NCBI GenBank assembly: GCA_018343915.1
Contig: JABRWF010000002.1
Coordinates: forward strand, 2,542,001-2,606,000
DNA: 64,000 nt
Origin: Agroathelia rolfsii
Lineage: Eukaryota > Basidiomycota > Agaricomycetes > Amylocorticiales > Amylocorticiaceae
Direction of reading: 5' to 3'
Shown here: piece by piece, positions 22,215 to 35,050 of the stretch
Layout of the letters: each line of letters starts with the position of its first letter
Position numbering within the stretch: the first letter of the stretch is position 1
Program-made: the position numbers and the translations under genes
Notes under the pieces: model-generated
Databases searched by the model: none
Seen by the model: the letters and a program-made list of their open reading frames with translations, nothing else
What the model was told of the DNA's origin: nothing

Positions 22215-24994
22215 ATGGCTCCCAATGATTTTGTAATGACCCTTGAATCTGATGAGGAAGATATTCCTCGTTCAAAACCAGCTCGTACACCCAAAGCCAA
22301 TGCGGACGCCGATGACTTGAAAATAAACGAAGAATTTAACTTTGATTTCACGGGCGACACATATGCGGATCTTTGGGTTGAGCAGGCAGGTCCTTCAGAT
22401 GTTGTCAAGTCGGGGACGAAGCCGGTGAGGTTTGACATATGGTTTTGATATATAACTGGACTAACTGTGACAATAATCGTTAGTTGCCCATTTCCGTTGA
22501 CGACATTATTGCTAGACGGAAGCTGGATTTAAAAACGAAGAAGCGGAAGCGTGAAGAAGCTTCTTCGAGTGAAGAATCGGATGACGATGAAGAGGATGAG
22601 GATGAGGGAGACGAGGATGAGTCTGACGGCGAGGGTGTTCAAGGAAGCGATGAATCAGAATCGGAGTACGCAAATGGGCTTGTGGGAGAGGACCAGGACG
22701 CAGCCGATGATCCTTTAGTATCCGATGGTGATGATGATGAAGGTGAAGAATCTGGCGAAGAAGACGAAATATCTGACAAGGAAGAAGGCCTTTCGGACGA
22801 TTCCTCTGAAGAAGAAGAAACACAGGCAGAAAAAGACAAAAAGGCGGAATACTTTGAATCTTTGGATTCATCAACTCCAGGAGATAGTCACACATCGTTC
22901 CTGACCATGAACCTTTCGCGGCCTATCGTTAAAGCTGTTGCGGCTCTGGGCTTCCAAAAGCCAACACCCATCCAAGCCGCTACGATTCCAGTCGCTCTCC
23001 TTGGCAAGGACGTTGTTGGAAATGCTGTGACCGGCTCAGGAAAAACGGCTGCATTCACCATCCCCATGCTCGAGCGTTTGCTCTATCGAGATAAGGGTAA
23101 GAAAGCTGCAGCCACACGCTGTCTCGTCTTAGTCCCTACCCGTGAACTGGCGGTGCAATGTTTTGAGATGGGAACTAAGCTAGCTATGCACACCGACATC
23201 CGATTCTGTTTAATTGTTGGTAGGAGTATAAGCATAATTCATCCCCTATCCAGTTCTGACTCGGAAATCAGGCGGTCTTTCTCTCAAATCTCAGGAAGCC
23301 ACTCTTCGGAGCCATCCCGACATTATTGTCGCCACTCCAGGACGGCTCATTGATCACTTGCGAAATTCTCCGTCTTTCACCCTGGATGCTCTAGATATTC
23401 TTGTTCTCGACGAAGCAGACCGGATGCTCTCCGAAGGTTTTGAGAGCGAGCTGACGGAAATTATAAAAGCATGCCCTGAATCTCGACAAACCATGCTATT
23501 CTCCGCCACCAGCACCGACTCCGTCGACGAGCTCGTCCGTATGTCGCTAAAGAAGCCGGTCCGTCTTTTCGTCGATCCCAAGAGGAGTACTGCACGAGGC
23601 TTGATTCAAGAGTTTGTCCGAGTGCGGGCGGGAAAAGAGGCGGAGCGATCTGCCATATTGGCAGCCTTGTGCAAGCGTACATTCAAAAGCGGGGTCATTG
23701 TCTTCTTCAGGAGCAAAAAGCTTGCACATCAAATGCGGATTGTCTTCGGCCTCTTGGACATGAAATGCGATGAGCTGCACGGTGATCTAACTCAGGAGCA
23801 GGTTCGACATCCCATCTGCCCTTTCTGTTCCTGTACATTCGCTGATTATTAGACAGCGGCTTCACTCGTTGCAACGCTTCCGAGATGGAGCCATTGATTA
23901 CCTCATGGCGACCGATCTGGCTTCACGTGGTTTGGATATCAAAGGTATCGATGTCGTAATCAACTATGACATGCCAGGCCAGCTGGCACAATACCTTCAT
24001 CGAGTCGGACGAACGGCGAGAGCTGGAAAGAAGGGGCGGTAAGTATACTTGAAACAGTCAATGTGCTCTTATGTGTCTAAATGGAGTCATTTTAGATCTA
24101 TAACTCTCGTTGGTGAGGCAGATCGCAAAATGCTCAAGGCCGCCATAAAGCACGCATCGGGAGAGGATCAAGTTCGACATCGACTTGTGCCCTCAGACAT
24201 CATTCAGCAATGGTCTATCAAGCTAGACGAGATGAAGGATGAAATTTCTGCTATTCTCAGAGAAGAGAAAGAGGAGAAAGAAGTGAGTGGAGATTGGGCC
24301 CTGTGCATGAATAATCACTTACCGTGAGCTTTGGCAGATACGTCATGCCGAAATGGAACTGAAGAAAGGCCAAAACATGATTGAGCATCAAGACGAGATT
24401 CTTTCTAGGCCAGCACGGACGTGGTTCCAAACGGGTAAAGAAAAGGCTCAGGCAGAAGGTAAGGCTATTATCTGAAATCGTGCGTGGGATTACTTTTAAT
24501 TTCTCGGATCCATAGCGATAAGCAAACAACAATATGAGGCCGGTTTCAACGCCACCTCGAGTAAAATAAAAAAACAAGCCACTTCTAATGATAAGGTTGG
24601 TGCCCTGTTTATCAACATAAAATTTGTTCTCAACGCCCACTAGCCCAAGCGAGATAAGTTTGCTGGTTTATCACGTCGACAGAAGAGGCGCAAGATGATG
24701 ATGGAGGACGAAGACGAACAAAAGGATAGGGGCGCCATCAATGCATCTATACGTTTGGCCAAGAAAAATGCCCGCCCTCCGAAAATTGGTGATCCTGATA
24801 TGCGAGCTTTGAGCAAAAAGTCGAAATCAAAATCAAAGAAAGAGGCGGCTGGTAAGATATCTTCACAGATTGGCAGCCAGAAAGGTACTTCGTTCAATAA
24901 GGACCTTGGACAAAAACGAGAAGGTGCAAGGGCGAAAAAGGGTGATGCAATTGCCGGGATGGGCAAGAAGAAGGGAGGGAAGCGCAAAGGCTGA
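22215..24994 (+). CDS. DRS1: DEAD-box ATP-dependent RNA helicase DRS1 (DDX27)
   Basis: Nucleolar helicase for 60S subunit assembly. It begins [18 protein letters not shown] and has the family's EFNFDF element ([18 protein letters not shown]) and a very acidic Glu/Asp/Ser region. The core follows: Q motif [14 protein letters not shown], motif [28 protein letters not shown], motif [13 protein letters not shown], then [34 protein letters not shown] and motif [12 protein letters not shown]. The C-terminus is Lys-rich ([23 protein letters not shown]), typical of nucleolar proteins. Introns interrupt between KSGTKP and LPISVDD, inside the [12 protein letters not shown] block, and several times after motif VI. 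Sits with other ribosome-biogenesis genes in the window (CBF5, RPL15, RPL22). Confidence 0.95.
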
Positions 24995-25221
24995 TTGTCT
25001 AGATTTGCTGAAACAGTTTTGGTGATAACCATGTTTACTATACAGACAATAAAAACTGTAAACCATGTCTTTATCGGCTTGAAGCATGAATATTCCCTAC
25101 AATGATGATGAACTAGGCCACGCAGCTTAAGTGCATGTGATTCACTATATTTTTCTGGCTCAACAACCCGATGAAGTCAAGACTGTCTGCTTCCGCGAAG
25201 ATTTCCACCACTACTCCGACC

Positions 25222-26351
25222 ATGGCGCATATACCCCCTGCTCTCACCCAAACCAACTTCCCTGGCCTCAAGCTGATATCCAGTGGGAAAGTGAGAGATA
25301 TCTACGAGACATCCTCACCCGATCATCTGCTTTTTGTAGCAACCGATCGGATATCTGCCTATGATGTTATCCTTCGCAATGTCTGTTTTCATGTAGAAAT
25401 TGTTCATCATCAAGAATTCTTGCTGAAACCTTTGTTAGGGTATACCCTTAAAAGGAGCCTTGTTGACGACTGTTTCTGCATTTTGGTTCAACAAACTACG
25501 CGATGTGATCCCAAATCATGTCGTAACTACAAATATCGACGAAATGCCTCAGGAGATCCATAAATACAAAAATAGGCTCGAGGGCAGAGTTATGCTTGTG
25601 CGCAAGGCTCGTGTAGTAAAAATTGAAGCCATTGTCAGAGGATACCTGTCAGGTAGGTGCTATTATATGCATGCTACGAATTCACTTCAAAACAACTATA
25701 GGATCTGGATGGTCTGAATATAAGAAATCGGGAACTGTCCATGGCACACCGCTCCCACCGGGTTTCGTCGAATCCGATAAATTACCACAACCATTATTCA
25801 CGCCATCAACCAAAGCGGACCAAGGCGAACATGATGAGAATATTTCGCCTGCACGCGGTAGAACCTCTCGCCCTATGTTTTTGACGAATTGAATCTAACA
25901 TTAATCTTACGACTTAGCTGCTGAGATCATTGGCGCGGATCTATGTGAACAAATCTCCGCCACTGCTATCAAACTTTACACTCTTGCCTCAGAGTTCGCA
26001 GCCACTCGTGGTGTGCTACTGGCCGATACAAAATTCGAGTTCGGATTAGTTCCAGATCCCGACGATCCCACGAAGGAAATGCTGATTCTCGTTGACGAAC
26101 TTCTCACACCGGATTCGTCTCGTTATTGGCCATTGGTATCTTACGCACCTGGAAAATCGCAACCCTCGTTTGACAAGCAGTTCCTACGTGACTGGCTTGT
26201 CGGTGCGGGCTTCAAGAAAGGTTTAGAAGCTGGTCCTGAGACAGACCCTAATGGTGGTTGGGTTATTCCGCCTGAGATTATCGAAGGGACAAGAAAGAGA
26301 TATGTCGAGGTTGTTTCCCTCCTAATGGGCGAGAGTAACTCAGACAGTTAA
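25222..26351 (+). CDS. ADE1: Phosphoribosylaminoimidazole-succinocarboxamide (SAICAR) synthase
   Basis: Joins CAIR and aspartate with ATP in de novo purine synthesis. Start chosen at ATG 25222 in a strong context (GACCATGG), giving [20 protein letters not shown]; an in-frame ATG at 25171 would add 17 residues. Family blocks: [24 protein letters not shown], then across intron 1 [55 protein letters not shown] and [14 protein letters not shown], then the lid region [13 protein letters not shown]. The first intron has a weaker donor (GTCTGT) but exact acceptor GTTAG; a third exon begins at about 25918 with [14 protein letters not shown]. Length, about 305 residues, matches yeast Ade1. Confidence 0.94.
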
Positions 26352-26608
26352 ATTCCATTCTCTTCCGGAGGGTACTGAAGATTGTTTATAGAAGGAAATG
26401 CTCTTGCTAATTAGTGTTAGCAAACAGCATCTACAAATCTTCGATTTTCTGTTGTATCATTATTTGAACCCTCTATAGAGTAAGAGAAAATCTATGTACT
26501 TTGTTTATTCCGGTAAATGAGAAACAAATCCATTCATGTCTTCGTTGTATGTCGTATATCAAATCGTCAATAATGTATAGATCGTCTCTTGACGTGTCGA
26601 AGGCGTAA
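26352..26608. other. Convergent 3' flanks of ADE1 and GH16 gene
   Basis: AT-rich 257 bp between two converging genes; no feature beyond likely 3' UTRs. Confidence 0.4.
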
Positions 26609-28533
26609 TCACAAAAGCATTCCAATGATTCCAACGATCAACGATATTGCCAGTGTTGTAATGATGAGCGGTGAGCGGACGTTGGGCGAAGCTTGTCCCT
26701 CGACTTGGCCAGCAAGATACGTTTTTTTGTATACTTTCAGAGTATTTATACTCCAAGAAGCATTCTTTGGACAAGAGTGAGAGAGAGAATAGCTATATAT
26801 AAGAAGATGAGACTCACCACAAAATTGCTACCATTCATAAGCTGTGTGTAACACGTCCCAGGACAGTCGGCATAATCGTACGTATTACCAGCCCAGTCAC
26901 CTAAAATATCATCGAATCATAAATCTACTAGGAAGAAAACCCAGCCACGGCTTACCACACAAAGTTATATCTGGAAAAGATGATAATTTTAGAACTTGAG
27001 CATTTGTAATAGAGTTATGGCTTACCAAACACAATAGTGTGATTAAAGAAGTACGTAAGAGGATCGCACGTCTGCGGCGCCAATTGAGCAACGGGGACAC
27101 CCCATCCAGATGGATCAGGGATTCCATTGGTGATGTCTTCGGGTATGGCAGCGCGATAGAAAGACCCTGTGCAATAGGTATCAGGAAGACCCGAATAGCA
27201 CACAAGAGGACGAATATTTTAAGACGCACAAACAGCTATTCCTGTGTCATCCCACTTCATGGCATAGACACCACCACCCTGGGAGTCAAAGTAGGGTCCA
27301 TAAGAGGCGCGAGACCACTCAGTGATACCACATCCACCGTATACGTTTGCTTCGCAAATGGTATTGTTAGCACCATTTTCTTGCTGCGGAGCAGTTTAAA
27401 ATCAGCATATGATATAATAGTCAACGTAAAGTAGCAACCGTACGGTAACAGTCCCCGTAAATGATGCATTCGGATTCAGGGTACAGTCTATGGTCAAAAT
27501 CAGCTTTCAGCAAGAACTTTCATGACCCAGAGGTAACATACTTGCGGCGGTGTGCCATGTTACTTGGTTATGTTGGTTATCATGCACCCCTTCGATGATG
27601 TCAATTTCACCGCCCTGTATAAGAGATTAATAACAAAAGGATATTATTTGGATGACGTCGACCCACGTTAGGCCAAATTGGGCCGTTAACCGTCCAGAAT
27701 GCGGGCCATACACCTGTCATTACCGCCAGATTAAAATCGTTTATGAGCACAACAGAATATAGCAGAACGAACCACATCCCCATGGTGCGCTATTTAGGTC
27801 CAAAATGAACAGGCCGGTGTTATACTCGGCTGTACTTGTGATTCTGACACTATTCAGATTCAAGAGCGTAAGAAACTTGGATTGTGAGTGCACATAGTCA
27901 TAGTGAAATGATTTACCTATCTCGATATTCACCATATGCCAGATTTGACGTATCATCAGCCTTCATAAACACTGTCCCGTTGTCAGCTACCCAAGCCAGG
28001 CCACGAGAGAATGCTTCGGATGCATTGACATATCTAACAACGACTATGAGTCATGTGTGGCACTATGAAAGAGGCGTACAAGTCATACGTGACATTTCCA
28101 CTATTAAATAAAATCAATAACAGGTATATCTCAAACATTGTTGAATTTACATACTTTGTAGGGTCGGCCGTATCAAAAAACGTAAATCCACTATCATGCA
28201 CCAGAACGTCAGAAAAGAGCACGGGGGGGGGATGGTTCCACAAGATCTTGCTCACTCGAAGAATGACTGGCCTGCGTAGGTGTCTTCCAAGACCCACATG
28301 TAATTAGAGTCATTAGTAGGATCCGTTAGGACTGCCCGTTTCTGAGGGGTCGGTAATCTGTTTCTTGCGAAGTGAGGCAAGTACGAAGAGAGTCCTGGGC
28401 GTCTGTGTTTAACATCCCGGTTTACATTGCGAATATCGATGCGAGGCCCGGATGTGGCAGCTACCCCACTGGTGAGAGTGACCAGGCAGAGGACGGTGAC
28501 AGAAGCAAGAGAGCGTGTAAGATCGTTCAACAT
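26609..28533 (-). CDS. Glycoside hydrolase family 16 beta-glucanase-like protein with C-terminal hydrophobic tail
   Basis: Many small exons on the minus strand. Start MLNDLTRSLASVTVLCLVTL is a signal peptide, followed by a basic linker and MWVLEDTYAGQSFF. The catalytic region reads WGCGVWPAFWTVNGPIWP then GEIDIIEGVHDNQHNQ, which holds the GH16 ExDxxE triad (E-I-D-I-I-E), followed by TWHTAAKCTLN, GGCGITEWSR, YFDSQGGGVYAMKWDDTGIAVW and DITLCGDWAG. The last exon encodes a short spacer then LIITTLAISLIVGIIGMLL to the stop at 26609-26611. That tail could be a GPI-anchor signal or single membrane span, tying the enzyme to the cell surface. Likely substrate is beta-1,3 or beta-1,3/1,4-glucan of cell walls; specificity cannot be read from sequence. 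Intron boundaries only partly checked. Confidence 0.88.
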
Positions 28534-28970
28534 AAGTACAAGGTCGTTAACGGGGCAATTCTCAAGGATATTAGATGATGTATGCAAGGAAATTTCGTCA
28601 GCAGTGCTTATATATATGAATCAAGCGCAGCAATCAGGAGCACAGACAGAGCAACGATGTGCCGACGACAAAACTGAACGAAAACGTGCAGTTGGAGCAC
28701 AAACCTCGTGCCCGCGGCTCGGAACTTTCTTCTCTCTCAATAGACCAAATCAACACAGCCTCGCACACTAGTAATCGCTCTATGGTACAATGCAGCTTTA
28801 TTCGCATACACAAACACACACAAGACCATCGAGGCCAGGAGACTGCATACACACATATGTGGCATGAGAAAGAATATGTTTGTACGACGTGATAACACAA
28901 TGATGGAAAAGCGAGCATGTAGGAGAGGAATGGAGAAGAGATGAACCAAGGCTGAATACACTCAGCCAGA
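28534..28970. other. Upstream region of GH16 gene and 3' flank of RPL15
   Basis: 437 bp with no supportable gene; includes a short CA-rich patch (28806-28822) probably within the RPL15 3' UTR. Confidence 0.4.
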
Positions 28971-29827
28971 TCACCGGTAGCGACGAAGGCTGAGCGTGTT
29001 GTGTTTCTTCCAGGTCGAGCGGGCAGGCGTGTGGTTGTGGCGGTGGCCCTTGCCGAGACCACGGTTCTGTGAAGGTGAACAAAGTTGAGGGATCTTGTAT
29101 CAAATGAAGCATCATTCCTCAAGGTACGAACCTGCTTGCCAATCGACGTAAGACCACGGGCCTCGCGGCGCTTGTGGACGGGGTTGACGATCCAGTTGAT
29201 GCGAGCATCACGACGGATCTATGGATCTTGCTTCAGGAAACATGATACAAAAATCAAATCGATGGACTTACGGCCTTGTGGTTGGGGTCAACGAGGATAA
29301 CCTCGTAGTATTTGTAGACACCGTCTTGGTTGATCCAGTAGGAGTTAAGGACACGCAAGTTGCCGCAGCGCCTGCCAACACGCTCCTCAGCAGTACTCCT
29401 TAGACCGCGCTGGTATTTGAGGTGGTTGACACCCTGACGAACGGGCTTGCCGTATGTAGCACCTGATACAAGATAAAGAAATATACAGAAACACGCATTT
29501 TTGCAAGAAACACACCCTTGGGCACAGGCTTTTTGCGGTTGCCGCGACGGACGCGAACACGATAGATAACGTAGCCCTGCTTGGCCTTATATCCCAGGCG
29601 GCGGGCCTTGTCAGGGCGAGATGGGCGAGTGGCGCGGTGGATGACATTCAGCTGACGGTACTCCCAGCAACTATCAAGATAAAAGCACCAGGATAACGAT
29701 CATGAGCAAACTGCTTCAGCTCAACTTGAGCCAAAGCTCAAAGAACACACCGAACGCGGAGGAGGAATCGGAGCACATCCGACTGCTTTTTCTTGTAGAG
29801 TTCGCCGATATATTTGTATGCACCCAT
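28971..29827 (-). CDS. RPL15: 60S ribosomal protein L15 (eL15)
   Basis: Core large-subunit protein. Start [18 protein letters not shown] is the near-invariant eukaryotic L15 N-terminus; stop at 28971-28973 after [10 protein letters not shown]. Blocks in order: [141 protein letters not shown]. Introns split Arg codon RVR|CWEY, and lie near 29463-29516, 29221-29271 and 29068-29130. About 203 residues, the usual size. The first intron was inspected for a C/D snoRNA and shows none. Confidence 0.97.
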
Positions 29828-30599
29828 GTCGCCTGGAGAGTGTAGAGATCAGCGAGAAAACCTAGCAGCACTTCGTCCATTGCCGATGCCCACCTCTTGA
29901 GGGGTCTTGATTCGAGCCGTGGACGTCGTCCCACGCACAATTCTTCACTGCGCGCAGAGGCAGCAGTGGCGTGGGAAGACTGGTCACTGAGCTGTATAGC
30001 TAGTGTCACACATTTACCTCCTTAATATGGTAAATTGTGGCACCGATTTCAACTTGACACGCGCCGGAGATTATCTCCGTTGAAGACGACGTTTTCAAAG
30101 GTTGAATCATTCACATTGCTTGATTCTAAAAAATACTGCATGTCCTGCATCAGTCATGAACATTTTCTTCTCTACTGGAGCTGATAGATAAAAGACTCCC
30201 AAATATCCTTAGCAAGGACTAGGCTAATGATCTTGAAAACACGACGTTACTATACGTGGCCCTATGCTACATATCTTGTCTTCACTGTTTTACCATGATA
30301 TTGAAATCCTCATGGCCACAGTCGAGTTGCAATGTAACTGGGCTGATACATTCGTAATGAAATCCGAATTTTTAGCATCCGGCATATTCCTCTCTTGTCA
30401 TTATGCATTAATGTAAAAGCCCATTGCAAAGATTGACCAGGACATGCGGTATAATATGCAATATGATACATTACGAAGAGATGTATAGAAGGGTCCGAAA
30501 CCAGCCATGGTCCAATTGTCATCTAAAGTGTACGAAACCAAAAGAAAAAATTAAGAAACAAGATATCCTAACAAAGGTTAAAGATACGTACTAGATCAA
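29828..30599. promoter_or_regulatory. RPL15 upstream region and PPR-gene 3' flank
   Basis: 772 bp. The proximal part should be the RPL15 promoter and may include a 5' UTR intron; the distal part is AT-rich. I recognise no gene. Several short open frames lack any domain. Confidence 0.4.
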
Positions 30600-32688
30600 C
30601 TATAGTGGTTGGATGCTGCGTCGTCGGGTGTTCCCACCAGTCCCATGCTGATTTCGAAGTGGTCGGATTTTCGACTGGAGCTGGTATCGCGCGTGCCTAC
30701 GAGGTTTGAAGTTAACCTCCTTCGCCCAAGTCTCCTTGGAGACAGTAGCGCGGTCCCCAAGGGACTGCATATACACATCTTTGCCCTCCCATACTCTCCT
30801 TCCGAGTCGCTCCTTTACGCGTTGCAGCGAACGGCCGAGGACATAATCCACGCGTTCTTCGAGCTCTGTGAGTTCGCGGATGTCTCGCTGAAGAAGCGAC
30901 ACATGCAATGGTAAGTTCAGGTACTTGGGGATGTCGACCGGAGGGGGTGTCTCGTCGTCCAAATCCACCGTAAAGAGCTTGTCATCAATCAAGGCGTCAG
31001 ATTCCCGTACCTCCGATGTTCGTACATCTACTGATGGCGCCGTATTGTTGATTGCTAAGCTAAATTCGGCAGATGGGAACTCTGGAACAAAGGTTGCACC
31101 CACTTCTTCCTCCCACCTAGGCAGAAGGGAAGAGTAGTATTTATGTTTACCGATTTTCCTCTTCTTCACCTTCCGTACTGTCTTGAGGACCCAGCGCATA
31201 AGTGTGATGTCCTTGTCACGATTAGCCAGACCGAACGCTGGTAACAGCGTACCCCGATTGACGGCCATGCGAGGGGAGCGAATATCCGACAGTCGGTTTG
31301 CTCTGTATATTTCATTATGCAGGGCTTCTTCGTGTTGATGCTCGAGATCCAATGCCTCGTTAATATAATGCCTTGCAAGCGTAGCATGACCGTTCCGAGC
31401 CATGTGCTTCACCAAAAATACGTAGGAAGTGGTGTTCGGAGTAGCAGACGGATATTTGAATGGGGTGGATTCGGGTGCATTAATTTGCGTTCCAAAATCG
31501 TCATCGTCCTCGAAAGAAGCGGTGTAGTGTTGAGACGCTTGGGGTGGCAGTGGCTTTGACAGAACCTCAAAGGCCAGGACGGTCCGCGATACATCGCCCG
31601 CGGTGCCCAGCATGTCTATTATGGTGTTCAGGGCTGCGGTGGAGAGTGGGAGGGGGGCAGTAGGAAGCGAAGGAAGCGGATTTATGTTGGCAGGTTGGGG
31701 CAATGGGGCTTTGTCGGGATACTGGAGGTCGATGCCATATGCCGTACGTAACAAATCCAGGAAGGTGGACACATCCGTGGATTCCTTCAGTATGCGTATG
31801 ATCAGGTCCAGTTTGACAGAAGTCCACCGCGCACGGTGTTCTTTCATCTCACGGATGAGCTCATGACATAGCTGTACCATCTCAGAAATGATGGTAGGAC
31901 GCCTTGAAGGATGCACTGACAGCGTTTGTCTATGTGCTATGGCTTGCAAACACAACCCATACGTTTTTGACTGTATTTCGTATCCATCTCGTTTCATGGC
32001 CCTGTATACCGCTATAGCTCCCCGGTGATGACCCACAGCCGCGAACTGTTCCAGCACAAAATGGAAGTCGTTCAAGTCTGGTGCATGGCCCGAACGCCGC
32101 ATGTTGTCTATAACCGCCTTCAACCTAGCCTCATACACATGTGGACTCGGAGGAATGTCGTCTCGGATGATACGTCGTGCGTTGGTGTATCGCATTTCGG
32201 CAGACGGCGGAACGCATTTGCGTAGAACTTGCTGGTGTAACTCTTTTGGCAAAGATCCTGTTACCATGAGGTCCAGAAGTGAAGTATAAAGACTAAACAC
32301 TCGGGCATGGTTGACGCGTTCCTGTGCGAGAGCCTCAATAAGCCTACCACGCTTGAGGGAGACTTCAGCTGCATGATGTCCAGACGAATATACGACTTTG
32401 GTCGCTGGAGTCGGAGTGGCTGGAGAAGCTAATTGCAGTGGTAATGTAAAGGAGGAGACAGCAGACGAGTGTAAAGACCGTCTTGCTGCTGAACCAGTGC
32501 CTCTGGGCAGAACGAGTGGTTTCAGACCATTCTGTAAGGACCGTTTGGACATAGACACAACGGCCCCGTCAGGGTGTGAAGTTGAATAAAAGCGTCTTGA
32601 GCAGAGGAAACCGGACGCAGGGGTTGCTGGATTGTGAGTCGGCGTGACCGCGGACAGAGCGCGCTACAAAAAATGGAGCACGTGCCAT
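30600..32688 (-). CDS. Mitochondrial pentatricopeptide-type (PPR) protein
   Basis: One long exon (30600-32626) encodes a helical-repeat protein. Repeats are seen around DLNDFHFVLEQFAAVGHHRG and AIAVYRAMKRDGYEIQSKTY, with further PPR-like units at STAALNTIIDMLGTAGDVSR and TTSYVFLVKHMARNGHATLA. PPR proteins bind organelle RNA. The first ATG in this exon is 32552 (MSKRSLQNGL), but the frame is open for 25 codons upstream and encodes CSRRFYSTSH, a classic presequence cleavage context. A 55 nt intron (32627-32681, donor GTGCTC, acceptor TCCAG, branch-like CTCAC) links it in phase to ATGGCAC at 32682-32688, giving MAPTPASGFLCSRRFYSTS and 677 residues. Start at 32552 is the conservative alternative; it too has an Arg/Ser-rich presequence. 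Target RNA unknown. Confidence 0.78.
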
Positions 32689-32895
32689 CGGGGCGCGTAG
32701 CAGGTCCAAGTCTCGATCAAGTTCTAAACACCAATCTCATTTGCTATTTGCTTGCAGCACCAGTGAAAAATCTATTACAGTACAAGGCACAACTTGGAAT
32801 TCTGAATAGTTGATGGCTCATGAAAACGTTCAAGCTTTGGTCGCTATGTTTGGGCTACTTGCACACTCTGATATGTGAACCGTAACTAACTACAT
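32689..32895. other. Spacer between PPR gene and the ADH pseudogene
   Basis: Upstream of the PPR gene and downstream of the ADH pseudogene stop; no other feature recognised. Confidence 0.35.
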
Positions 32896-34303
32896 TCAAT
32901 GTGGAACAATAACTGCCCGGAACAACGCCTTGCCTGAAGCCATTCTCTCATATGCTTCGTTTACCTTCTCTAGTAGATATCGCTCAACCCTGCCCCTTAC
33001 CCTCGAGATCTTGGCGAACTGAGCCGTTTCCTCACAGTCTTTGGCTGATCCTCCAGGCCAAGCACGGACGCTCAATCTTTTATGGATCATCGGAACTTTT
33101 GAAACAGCTGGTATCAGTCGTAGCGAATTGATAAACGAAAAGTAGACTTACGTATGGGGACGCTAAACTCTGGAATAACGCCCAAGATAAACAGTGTCCC
33201 GTCCGCCTGAAGCCCATGAACCAGGTTTGAAAGCGTTTCGGGTGAGGACGCCGTACTCACAATAACCTTGGCACCACCTAGCTTCTGCAAGGCTTCGGGT
33301 ATGCTCATCTCAGGAGCGTCAATATATTCATGTGCGCTCAGCTCGGCAGCTATCGCGCGTTTCGATCCGGACGTGGATATAGCCACTGTGTGGTAGCCCA
33401 TGGCGTGACAGAACTGGAGACCGAGATGACCTGTCCACTGATGCTCGGAGTTGAACGACTAATTTTCAACGACAAAGATTGTAACCCGCTCACCCAATGC
33501 CTTGAACTGCGACGGTATCGCCTGGCTTGACATCCATGTTACGGATGGAGTCTGCCATCATGCTTCAGTCACTGGATGAGATGATGACCTTCTAAGAATC
33601 ATACTGACTACACATAGTTACACCTGCGCAGAGCAAAGGAGCTGCCTCCGCTGGGTCGATGTCATCGGGAATCCTGGCGATAGCATTAGATGAAGTAGTC
33701 ATATACTCGGCATATCCCCCATCGGCTCTAAGACCTGTAATCCAGGAGTCAGTATCGCCTAGTTTGACTAGCTTGTGTGCTTAACCATTTGCGACCTAAA
33801 CAACAGGTAAGCGCCTGTTTGTGGGATTTTCTAAATCATTATACTCACGATATTATCGCAGAGGATGACCTCTCCCTGACGGCATGAGTTGCATGTACCG
33901 CAATGACCACCGTGCCAACCCGCGCCAACACGATCGTCAACCTAGTTGATCATGCTCTGAGACATAAATTCGAAGACTTATACTTTTATTACCTTCCAAA
34001 GTTTCTTTGATGGGTGTACAGAGACGATATCACCAACTACTTCGTGGCCTGGAACCCGGGGTAGGTGCGTGGGAGAAACTTGGTCGTGTGCGACTGTGTC
34101 ACTGGTATGTGCATCAATTAGTATGTATGTGTTTAAGGTGTTCATCAACTTACGTATGACAGACACCACGCCAGGACCTTAATGATGATGTTGCCAGGTT
34201 CGGGGTCCTTCCATTCGATATCGATGAACTCGAGAGGCTGTCCAGCCGCGCAGACAGCGGCGGCCTTGTAGACTTTAGGAGGGACAAAGGCTGAAGAGCT
34301 CAT
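32896..34303 (-). pseudogene. Zinc alcohol dehydrogenase, tandem copy 1, frameshifted
   Basis: Homologous exon by exon to the intact copy at 35051-36478, with the same intron positions, starting MSSSAFVPPKVYKAAAV and ending FRAVIVPH. Two indels disrupt it. First, near 34167 two bases are missing exactly at the catalytic zinc site: copy 2 reads ACGVCHT, copy 1 reads AWCLSY and the next exon then starts with an in-frame TGA (34099-34101). Second, near 33431 one base is missing in the Rossmann GIGGLGHLG motif. Other parts remain well conserved, including structural-zinc CGTCNSC, VPGHEVVGD and AIAAELSAHEYIDA, so loss looks recent. Assembly error at both sites is possible. If truly broken, this copy makes no active enzyme. 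Confidence 0.8.
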
Positions 34304-35050
34304 AGTATCTGCGCAAGACAAGACAAGATACAGGGTTCTCGATGCTAACGTATAATTATCACCTACCTGGTATTTATGCTTTCCGGATCTCATTCCAGCT
34401 CCTGCGGAGATCAGATCGATAGTCGGAATGTGTTGGTCAATGTGGGTGAGTCGGTTGGTGTGGGTGAGTGTCAGGACTAAAGAATTGCCATTCTCCGAGT
34501 CTTGCGTATACGCTAGGAGGCGAATGCTTACTCAGTATAGAGCACGATTTTTAATTAGCTATCTCAGACTGACGTCAAGAAAACGTCAAAGCACATGTAC
34601 CGATACCCTCCCTTCACCCATCCATGGACAAGAGTTTAAGGTGCGCATGCAGAGTCTGCGGCAGAGACACTGAAGTGAAATGTATAAAGGGACAATTGCT
34701 TCTTCCCGAAGAAACACGGTAGTTTATCTCGTAGTTCACAGCTATCACCTTATAATATCTCTGAAGGCAATAGCCATGGCCCGCAAGCCTTGGATAAGTC
34801 TGGATGTTTGCATCATTGCATTTGTGCATCATTACACAAAAAGGATCTTCGACTTCATTTCCACGATGCGGTGGCATGGGCACTTCCCGGGAAATCACAA
34901 CACAAACGAGCAAGAGAAAAAGCCGGACTTACCACAGCCACGGTTCGTCATGGCTGGTGGCTTTAATGAACTGAAATCACTGGCTCTTTGACTTCGGATC
35001 TCAAATTGTTATGCCTGTCCTACTTATACAATATCTCATTGTAATTAAAT
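34304..35050. other. Spacer within the ADH tandem duplication (upstream of copy 1)
   Basis: 747 bp. The part next to copy 1 resembles the promoter of copy 2 (shared ATAGTAT and GCAAGACAAGA near the start codons). A block at about 34783-34855 matches 37182-37254 downstream of copy 2, so the duplicated unit extends well past the gene. No supportable gene. Confidence 0.5.

Noticed and set aside
29671..29755. Possible snoRNA in the first RPL15 intron
   Set aside because: No C box (RTGATGA) and D box (CTGA) in correct order.
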